64,000 nt of DNA from Flavobacterium sp. SLB02 (GTDB lineage Bacteria > Bacteroidota > Bacteroidia > Flavobacteriales > Flavobacteriaceae). Shown here in pieces: positions 58,392 through 64,000 of the stretch (within the stretch, counting starts at the first letter, position 1; every line of letters begins with the position of its first letter). Location: the NCBI RefSeq assembly GCF_009664855.1, contig NZ_CP045928.1, positions 558,001-622,000 on the forward strand, written 5' to 3'. A program made the translations under genes and the position numbers. Under the pieces are notes generated by a model. The model saw nothing but the letters and a program-made list of their open reading frames with translations, did no database searches and had not been told where the DNA came from.

Positions 58392-58994
58392 TTAGAAGTT
58401 AAAAGTTTTTTCTAAGTGTTTGGTGTAATTTTCTTTAAAGATGTCAATGTTTTCTGCAGTTGCACCTTTTTCAACGTCGTGAAAGTGGAAACCGTCTAAT
58501 TTTTCCATACCTGTAAATTTATTCATTTTATGAAAGCCAAACATCGCTCCATCATCTACAGATGTTTCTTCGAAGAATTCTCCCGGAAGTGTAAAAGCGG
58601 CTGCAGGCGCATTCCAGCTTGTGGTAAGCATGTATTTACGACCGTGTAATTGTCCGCCGGTTCCGTAATTAATATCTGGATTTGTTCGGGTTCTTCCGTC
58701 GCTTTTGTAAATTCCTTTGTTGTGTCCGGCTGTAAAAACGTCATCGATGTATTTTTTGAAAAGATTAGGTAATTGAAACCACCAAACTGGTGTGTGATAA
58801 ATGATTACATCGGCCCAAACGAATTTTTCTACTTCTTCATCAAGATCAAAATCTTGTTTGATGTCGGTTGTTTTTATTTCGAATTGCTTGCTGTTGGTTA
58901 AGTATTCGATTGTCCAGTCGGTAACGGTTTCGTTGAATTTTCCGCCTGAATGCGCAAAATTTTGACTTCCGTTGATGATGAATATTTTTTTCAT
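58392..58994 (-). CDS. mdaB: MdaB-like NAD(P)H quinone oxidoreductase
   Basis: A 200-residue flavodoxin-fold protein with the MdaB pattern: FIINGSQNFAHSGGKFNETV at the N-terminus, YHTPVWWFQLPNLFKKYIDDVF in the middle and GRKYMLTTSWNAPAAAF. Members are FAD-dependent quinone reductases protecting against quinones and oxidative stress. It is the first gene of the mdaB-ABM-MDR operon. Length matches E. coli MdaB (about 193). Confidence 0.88.
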   Translation of the reverse strand: MKKIFIINGSQNFAHSGGKFNETVTDWTIEYLTNSKQFEIKTTDIKQDFDLDEEVEKFVWADVIIYHTPVWWFQLPNLFKKYIDDVFTAGHNKGIYKSDGRTRTNPDINYGTGGQLHGRKYMLTTSWNAPAAAFTLPGEFFEETSVDDGAMFGFHKMNKFTGMEKLDGFHFHDVEKGATAENIDIFKENYTKHLEKTFNF

Positions 58995-59024
58995 TTTTTT
59001 GTTTTCTTATGAATTTGTGAGTGT

Positions 59025-59105
59025 GAGGGATAGAAGTGGAAATCTTTTTGTGCCGGGGTTCGGCATAAAAGATTGTAATGAATAGCCCGGCCCTTGGGAC
59101 ACACC
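59025..59105 (+). repeat. Variable-stem element, copy C
   Basis: GAGGGATAGAAGTGGAAATC matches the left flank of copy A, and AATAGCCCGGCCC is a relative of its right flank. The stem is TTGTGCCG / CGGCATAA around GGGTT, a third distinct sequence. It lies between the mdaB promoter and the repeat at 59144. Confidence 0.75.
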
Positions 59106-59143
59106 CTAATTATTTTTATTGTTTTTTATTTATTGCGTAGAAT

Positions 59144-59332
59144 TTTAAACACATAGAAACATAGGTTTTTGCTTTGTGTTTAGAGAATGTAAAAAGAAAC
59201 TAGTTTCTAACACACAGTGAGTGACAAGCTTTGTCAAAGCTCATAACAGGCTTTTCGTTACAGCTATGTGAATTTAAATAAGTGAAACGCCTTTATACAT
59301 TCCTAATTGGCTATGTTTCTATGTGTTTAAAT
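59144..59332. repeat. 189-bp inverted repeat, 'ACACATAGAAACATAG' family
   Basis: TTTTAAACACATAGAAACAT at the left and ATGTTTCTATGTGTTTAAAT at the right are inverse for about 20 bp. The interior contains AAAAGAAACTAGTTTCTAAC and AAGTGAAACGCC as in 48405-48548, plus an extra internal stretch with CTTTGTCAAAG, which explains the greater length. Confidence 0.85.
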
Positions 59333-59349
59333 ATTTTTTAAGAATGCGA

Positions 59350-60336
59350 TTATTTTACTTTCGCAATAGCCTGATTAATAAAATCTAATTCTGAAATTGA
59401 TAAATCAAAATCCAATGTTTTTGCGTTTGAAATGGCTTGCTCTGCGTTTCTTGCTCCGGCTAAAACAATTGTGATTCCTTTTTGTAAAGTAGTCCAACGC
59501 AATACTAATTGTGAAATTGAGATGTGTTTTGTGTTTGCCAATGAGCTTAATTCTTCGACTAAAGTTTTTACTTTTTGAAGATCAAACTGACCGAAATATC
59601 CGTTTCTGTGGTCGTTGTCTTTTAGTTTGCTGTCTGTGAAATATTTTCCGGTTAACAAACCTCTTTCCATCGGGCTGTAAGCAATGATTCCGATATTTTC
59701 TGCAGTTGTGTATGGTATTAAATCTGCTTCGATACTGCGATTTAGCATACTGTACGGAACCTGGTTTGATGCCAGTTGAATGGTTTTTTGCGCTTCTTTG
59801 ATTTGATCTGCACTATAATTACTAACTCCGGCTGCTCTGATTTTTCCTTGTTTTATTAAGGTTTCCAAGGCTTCCATAGTTTCGTGAATTGGAGTAGTGG
59901 AGTCTGGCCAGTGAATTTGTAATAAGTCGATATAATCGGTTTGAAGACGTCTTAAACTGTCTTCGACTTCTTTGATAATGTTGCTTTTTGATGCGTATTT
60001 GTAAATCGGGATTTCTTTTCTGTTGTCTTCGGCATTAAAAAAGAATTCTCCTTTTCCGTTGTTGCTTCCGTCCCAAACTAAACCAAATTTGGTTAATAAT
60101 TGTACTTTTGATCTGTCTTGTGATTTTAGGGCTTCGCCAATCATTTCTTCGCTTAAACCGAATCCGTAGAAAGGAGCAGTGTCAATTGTAGTTACGCCAT
60201 GATCGATTGAAGCGTGAATAGAATCGATTGAATCTTTCTTTTCGTTTCCGCCCCACATGTTTCCGCCAATGGCAAATGCACCGTATGTAATAGTTGATAA
60301 TTCAAGTTCTGTGTTGCCTAATTTTCTATATTCCAT
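59350..60336 (-). CDS. Aldo/keto reductase
   Basis: A 328-residue (beta/alpha)8 oxidoreductase. TIDTAPFYGFGLSEEMIGEAL contains the catalytic Asp and Tyr, the Lys lies in KVQLLTKFGLVW, and the His in DLLQIHWPD. AYSPMERGLLTGKY and the C-terminal NADPH-binding region are conserved. It reduces carbonyl compounds with NADPH; the substrate is unknown. It is divergent from the AraC-type regulator, which may control it. Confidence 0.88.
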   Translation of the reverse strand: MEYRKLGNTELELSTITYGAFAIGGNMWGGNEKKDSIDSIHASIDHGVTTIDTAPFYGFGLSEEMIGEALKSQDRSKVQLLTKFGLVWDGSNNGKGEFFFNAEDNRKEIPIYKYASKSNIIKEVEDSLRRLQTDYIDLLQIHWPDSTTPIHETMEALETLIKQGKIRAAGVSNYSADQIKEAQKTIQLASNQVPYSMLNRSIEADLIPYTTAENIGIIAYSPMERGLLTGKYFTDSKLKDNDHRNGYFGQFDLQKVKTLVEELSSLANTKHISISQLVLRWTTLQKGITIVLAGARNAEQAISNAKTLDFDLSISELDFINQAIAKVK

Positions 60337-60455
60337 AATATTATATTTTAATGCTTTAAATTTTTTTTGGCAAAATTATACCATTTTTAAGAGCCTTAAG
60401 TTGTATATATTTGTCTTTTTTATGTAAATTTGTAGCCGAATTAATAAAGAACGTC

Positions 60456-61301
60456 ATGAAGAAAGAAAATTTATACGAGCCGTTTACTGTTTCCTTTGAA
60501 ACTCTGGATGAATATCCAGATGTTGGAGATCGTCATAATTTCTTTGAACTGGTTTATATTCTGGAAGGAACGGGAAGGCAATGTATCAACAAAAATATTT
60601 TTGAGTATGATGCGGGACATATGTTTTTATTGACGCCTGAGGATTGTCATAATTTTACGATTGAAACAAAAACGAAGTTTTTCTTTTTAAGGTTTAATGA
60701 TATTTATTTGAAGAATTCGAGTTTGCAGAATGAGAATATTCAGCGTTTAGAATATATTCTACAAAATGCGAATCATCAGCCGGGTTGTATTTTAAAGAAT
60801 GATGCTGATAAATGTCTGGTAAAAGTGATGGTGGAAGCGATTATTCGCGAACGCCAGGATAAAGATGTTTATAATAAGGAGTTGATTCAGCAATTGGTGA
60901 ATACTTTGATTATTATTGTGGCGCGCAACATTGCAAAGTATTTGCCAGAGCAGGTAAATATTGGTTGTGAGGCTAAAGCGATGGATATTTTGCAATACAT
61001 CCAGAATAATATTTACTATCCTGAAAGGATTAAAGCGGAATCGATTAGTGATTATTTTGGGATTTCGAATACGTATTTAGGCCGTTATTTTAAGAAGCAT
61101 GCCAATGAAACAATGCAGCAATATATAAGTAATTATAAAACGAAACTGATCGAACATCGTTTGCAGTTTAGTGATAAACGTATTAATGAAATTGCGTATG
61201 AGTTTGGTTTTACCGATGAAAGCCACTTTAATAAGTTCTTTAAGAAACAGAGAGGGAATAGTCCTTCGGAGTTTCGAAAAGTGATTCGTGTCAGTGCGTA
61301 A
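60456..61301 (+). CDS. AraC-family transcriptional regulator
   Basis: A 281-residue regulator from the ATG at 60456 (MKKENLYEPFTVSF); a TTG at 60411 would extend it by 15 residues but lies in the probable promoter. The N-terminal cupin (about 20-100, FFELVYILEGTGRQCINKN) is followed by the C-terminal double HTH (about 185-280, ISDYFGISNTYLGRYFKKHA and RINEIAYEFGFTDESHFNKFFKKQRGNSPSEFRK). It is divergent from the aldo/keto reductase with a 119-bp gap, a typical regulator-target layout. Confidence 0.88.
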   Translation: MKKENLYEPFTVSFETLDEYPDVGDRHNFFELVYILEGTGRQCINKNIFEYDAGHMFLLTPEDCHNFTIETKTKFFFLRFNDIYLKNSSLQNENIQRLEYILQNANHQPGCILKNDADKCLVKVMVEAIIRERQDKDVYNKELIQQLVNTLIIIVARNIAKYLPEQVNIGCEAKAMDILQYIQNNIYYPERIKAESISDYFGISNTYLGRYFKKHANETMQQYISNYKTKLIEHRLQFSDKRINEIAYEFGFTDESHFNKFFKKQRGNSPSEFRKVIRVSA

Positions 61302-61359
61302 ATTTAGCACGCGGATCACGCGGATTCGCAAGCGAAAACACGGATTGTCGCGGTTTTTT

Positions 61360-62418
61360 TTAATCTATTTCTTCTTTGCCGATTATAAAATCGAAATGCT
61401 GGTTTTTGCCGGTTTTTAGGTTGTTGATTTCATTTTTTAGAAGCTCTTCTAAAGATTCAGCCACGATGTTTCGTTCCCAGGATTCGTTTTGAAGTTCTAT
61501 GATTTGGCCGAATTTTCCTTTTGTGGCGGGATCTGTGTCAAATAGTAAATAATCTCCATTTCGTCCGGTTGCAAAAGGAATCCATTTTGGATTTGCATAG
61601 TTGTTGGTTTTGATTTTTTCAAAATCTATTTCCTGTTCCGGAAGGTCGTCTTGGTCAAATTGTAAATCTTGTATCGAATTCCATTCTTCCTTAATGTCCT
61701 CAAACGGAATAAGATCATACGTCCAATCACTGATTAAAAACTGAAAAGCAGAAGTTACGGCATCGTATTCTACATTTTGAACTTTGTAAAAATTTTGAAG
61801 TGCCGGCGGAATTGTAATTTCATCTTCTAAAAGGGAATGTTCTTTTAAATCTTCTGCAGAAATGCCATTTGTGAGATTGTAATAACGATTGTCTGCTTCA
61901 ATAATTTTATTGATTTCAATGATCCATTCTTGCCATAGAAATTCGAATTGTTTAAATTCTTTGTCAACAGGCAGTTGAGGCTTTTTAATTTTTTCCTCGT
62001 ATGCAGCTATGTCGATCGCTGTTATGGTATCATTTTCTTTATTGAACCAAACGCTTATGCCATTAAGAATAAAAGCGCCACTGTCATCTCCTTTAAAAAG
62101 TTTTACAAGTTGCTTTTTATTGGCTGCATAAAATTCAAATAGATTTTGATCTTCAAATATAAATTCTCCTGAAAATGGCTGTTTTGAGCAGTAATCATAA
62201 GTGCCATAATTTAAATCAAGTAATAAATTCTCTGCTTTTAATCCTTCTTTAGAAAATGCAATAATACCATGGGCATCCCAGGTATAAACATAGTTATGTT
62301 TACTCTTTTTTAATCGATAATCTCCAAGAACTTTTTCTAAAATAGCAATCTCAACAGGGAACTCAATAGAAACTTCATTTATTTGAAAATGTGTTTTAGA
62401 TAATGAAAATTTTGCCAA
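61360..62418 (-). CDS. SMI1/KNR4-type protein with extra N-terminal domain
   Basis: A 352-residue protein. Residues 1-150 form a beta-rich domain (FSLSKTHFQINEVSIEFP ... TWDAHGIIAFSKEG) of a DUF7738-like kind, which I recognise only loosely. Residues about 160-345 match the SMI1/KNR4 fold (EDEITIPPALQNFYKVQN, WIPFATGRNGDYLLFDTDPATKGKFGQIIEL). SMI1/KNR4 proteins are often immunity proteins against toxins, but no toxin gene is adjacent here, so a housekeeping role is equally possible. It lies 26 bp after the NlpC/P60 stop on the same strand. Confidence 0.72.
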   Translation of the reverse strand: MAKFSLSKTHFQINEVSIEFPVEIAILEKVLGDYRLKKSKHNYVYTWDAHGIIAFSKEGLKAENLLLDLNYGTYDYCSKQPFSGEFIFEDQNLFEFYAANKKQLVKLFKGDDSGAFILNGISVWFNKENDTITAIDIAAYEEKIKKPQLPVDKEFKQFEFLWQEWIIEINKIIEADNRYYNLTNGISAEDLKEHSLLEDEITIPPALQNFYKVQNVEYDAVTSAFQFLISDWTYDLIPFEDIKEEWNSIQDLQFDQDDLPEQEIDFEKIKTNNYANPKWIPFATGRNGDYLLFDTDPATKGKFGQIIELQNESWERNIVAESLEELLKNEINNLKTGKNQHFDFIIGKEEID

Positions 62419-62444
62419 AAGGTTAGGTTTTAGAGATAATGGTA

Positions 62445-63206
62445 TTAAATGATCTTCTTTATCACACGTAGCTTATGAGTGTGTTTGTTTGTTTCTGGAT
62501 TGTAGATTCCTAAGTGGTCTAAACGGTCAATGCGGACTTTTCCACTTGCGTGAATGATGTAATTGTTGTCCATAATAATGCCTACGTGAATGATGTTTCC
62601 TTCGTCATTATCAAAAAAGGCTAAATCTCCTGCTTCGCTTTCTTCGATAAAACTTAAAGCTTCTCCTTCAAGTGCTTGTTGTGAAGCATCGCGGTGAATT
62701 TTGTATCCGTTTAGTTTGTAGACCATTTGTGTGAAACCTGAACAGTCAATGCCAAAAGGTGTTTTTCCGCCCCAAAGATAGGGTGCGTTTAAGTACATGA
62801 AAGCGGTATTTATTAAAGCGCTTTTAGGTTTTACGCCACTTGTTTTTGTGCCTTCGAATTCGAAATTAGCAGTATTGATTTCGTTATTATTTAAAAAGGA
62901 TAAAGACGCACCAAGCGGAATTGGTAATAATAAATTCTCGGGTGCGCTGATATAATCAATCAAATCAGCATTAAGAATAATGGCGTCATTGCTTAGCTGA
63001 TTATAATTTGCTTCTGAAATTACCTGATATTGTTTCGAATCGACCCAACCTTCGTAGTCATCGAATTGTATTTTTATTCGGGCCCATTGATTTTGGCGTT
63101 CTAAAATCTCGATATGTTCACCAAACAAAAGTTGTGTAACGATTTCACTTCTGTCACTTGGCTCAGATCGAACGGGTACTATGGCTAGATTGCAAATTCC
63201 GAACAT
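62445..63206 (-). CDS. NlpC/P60 (C40) cell-wall peptidase with SH3 domains
   Basis: A 253-residue protein. An SH3-like domain at residues about 5-60 (VPVRSEPSDRSEIVTQLLFGE) is followed by a linker and the NlpC/P60 domain (about 130-250) with Cys155 (GIDCSGFTQMVYKLNG), His207 (IIHVGI) and His219 (IIHASGK). Such enzymes cut gamma-D-Glu-diamino-acid bonds of peptidoglycan peptides. No signal peptide is visible, which suggests cytoplasmic recycling of muropeptides or non-classical export. Confidence 0.88.
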   Translation of the reverse strand: MFGICNLAIVPVRSEPSDRSEIVTQLLFGEHIEILERQNQWARIKIQFDDYEGWVDSKQYQVISEANYNQLSNDAIILNADLIDYISAPENLLLPIPLGASLSFLNNNEINTANFEFEGTKTSGVKPKSALINTAFMYLNAPYLWGGKTPFGIDCSGFTQMVYKLNGYKIHRDASQQALEGEALSFIEESEAGDLAFFDNDEGNIIHVGIIMDNNYIIHASGKVRIDRLDHLGIYNPETNKHTHKLRVIKKII

Positions 63207-63273
63207 TTAGGTAATTTATTAGTTGAAAATTTGGAGTTGTTTGATTTATAAACAACTCCAAATTTAATATTAT

Positions 63274-64000
63274 TTAAGCTCTTTCAATAACAATTGCTGA
63301 TGCGCCACCACCACCGTTGCAAATTGCAGCAGCTCCGGTTTTGGCATTATTTTGTTCTAAAACATTTAGCAAAGTTACGATGATTCTTGCTCCCGAACAT
63401 CCTAGGGGATGGCCTAATGAAACAGCTCCGCCATTTACGTTTACTTTATTGTTATCAAGACCAAGGATTTTTGAATTGGCTAATCCAACAACGGCAAAAG
63501 CTTCGTTGAATTCGAAATAATCAACATCGCCAATTGCAATTCCTGCTTTGTCTAAGGCTTTTGGTAATGCTTTTGCAGGGCTCGTTGTGAACCATTTTGG
63601 TTCCTGAGCAGCATCAGCATAACTTTTTATGTAGGCTAGGGGTTTTAATCCTAATGCGATTGCTTTTTCTTCAGACATTAAAACCAAAGCTGCAGCTCCG
63701 TCATTGATTGTTGAGGCGTTTGCGGCCGTAACAGTTCCGTCTTTGGTGAAAACTGCGCTTAAAGAAGGGATTTTGTCCAATTTTACATTGGTGTATTCTT
63801 CATCTTTAGAAACAATAACTGGTTCGCCACGTCTTTGCGGAACTTCTACTGGAACAATTTCGTTGTCGAATTTTCCGGCATCCCATGCTTTTGCACTTCT
63901 TTCGTAAGACTGAATGGCAAAATTGTCTTGTTCTTCACGGCTAATGTTGTATTCAGACGCACATAAATCAGCGCAAACTCCCATTGCGTTATTATCGTAA
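63274..64000 (-). CDS. Acetyl-CoA C-acyltransferase (thiolase), N-terminus off the window
   Basis: The C-terminal 242 residues of a thiolase; the frame continues past the right edge, so the upstream active cysteine is not seen. Visible family features are GVCADLCASEYNISREEQDNFA, KDGTVTAANASTINDGAAALVLMS, NEAFAVV (the active-site His is in GHPLGCSGARI) and the C-terminal catalytic Cys in CNGGGGAS. Thiolases of this type form or cleave acetoacetyl-CoA. Confidence 0.92.
   Translation of the reverse strand, partial: YDNNAMGVCADLCASEYNISREEQDNFAIQSYERSAKAWDAGKFDNEIVPVEVPQRRGEPVIVSKDEEYTNVKLDKIPSLSAVFTKDGTVTAANASTINDGAAALVLMSEEKAIALGLKPLAYIKSYADAAQEPKWFTTSPAKALPKALDKAGIAIGDVDYFEFNEAFAVVGLANSKILGLDNNKVNVNGGAVSLGHPLGCSGARIIVTLLNVLEQNNAKTGAAAICNGGGGASAIVIERA

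Overview
The window looks like a chromosome segment of a Flavobacterium-type Bacteroidota. It is AT-rich, has a SusC/SusD pair, has TAnnTTTG-type -7 promoter elements instead of strong Shine-Dalgarno sites, has many intergenic palindromic repeats, and its proteins read like Flavobacteriaceae proteins. No rRNA, tRNA, CRISPR array, phage or insertion-sequence transposase was seen.

Layout. (1) 0-4.3 kb: a partial DUF3667 gene, an exported dienelactone-hydrolase-like protein, an Lrp/AsnC regulator divergent from ornithine aminotransferase (rocD), and a DUF1810 protein. (2) 4.4-23.7 kb: an organosulfate-utilisation locus of thirteen minus-strand genes. In transcription order these are susC, susD, two sulfatases, a DUF1254/DUF1214 pair, a 39-residue membrane peptide, a sterol-desaturase-like hydroxylase, an SdsA-type alkylsulfatase, a rhodanese-thioredoxin protein, a third sulfatase, a YeiH-type exporter and a fourth sulfatase. 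There are no glycoside hydrolases and no local regulator. In the susC leader is a 10-codon ORF, MKKMQSCCCK, followed 5 nt after its stop by a 10-bp hairpin. This looks like a cysteine-sensing attenuator and is the most interesting item in the window. (3) 24.6-32.1 kb: a plus-strand molybdenum-cofactor and siroheme cluster (moeA, a TauE-like exporter, mobA, SUMT, moaD, moeB-rhodanese, moaE, a moaC-moaB fusion, moaA). (4) 32.3-51.7 kb: nitrate assimilation. It contains a nitrite-reductase-like/rubredoxin fusion, a nitrate reductase fused to an FAD reductase and a BFD domain, an Fnr-like regulator with a cysteine cluster, a porin, NarK, a NarX/NarL-like two-component system, DUF4202, nirD and nirB. 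A few stand-alone genes are interspersed. (5) 52-64 kb: META-domain lipoproteins (one broken), a DUF2130 protein, LysR and AraC regulators, a quinone/drug-stress reductase operon, an aldo-keto reductase, an SMI1/KNR4 protein, an NlpC/P60 peptidase and a partial thiolase.

How it fits together. Region 2 would import sulfated organics, cleave the esters and use or export the sulfate, probably when cysteine runs low. Regions 3 and 4 form one functional unit: Moco for the nitrate reductase, siroheme for NirB, NarK and a porin for uptake, and two regulatory proteins. Four intergenic regions of this unit (moeA, nasA/fnr, narK, nirB) share a 14-bp palindrome AAGT-N6-ACTT or a one-base variant at the promoter. 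narK, nirB and the response-regulator gene also carry TACGTA-type palindromes, so two operator classes can be read directly from the sequence.

Intergenic DNA is rich in at least six families of dispersed inverted repeats. One keeps its flanks while its central stem is replaced by different, still self-complementary sequences. There is also a (TTA)17 microsatellite between the two-component genes. All functional names come from reading motifs and family resemblance; no database search was possible.
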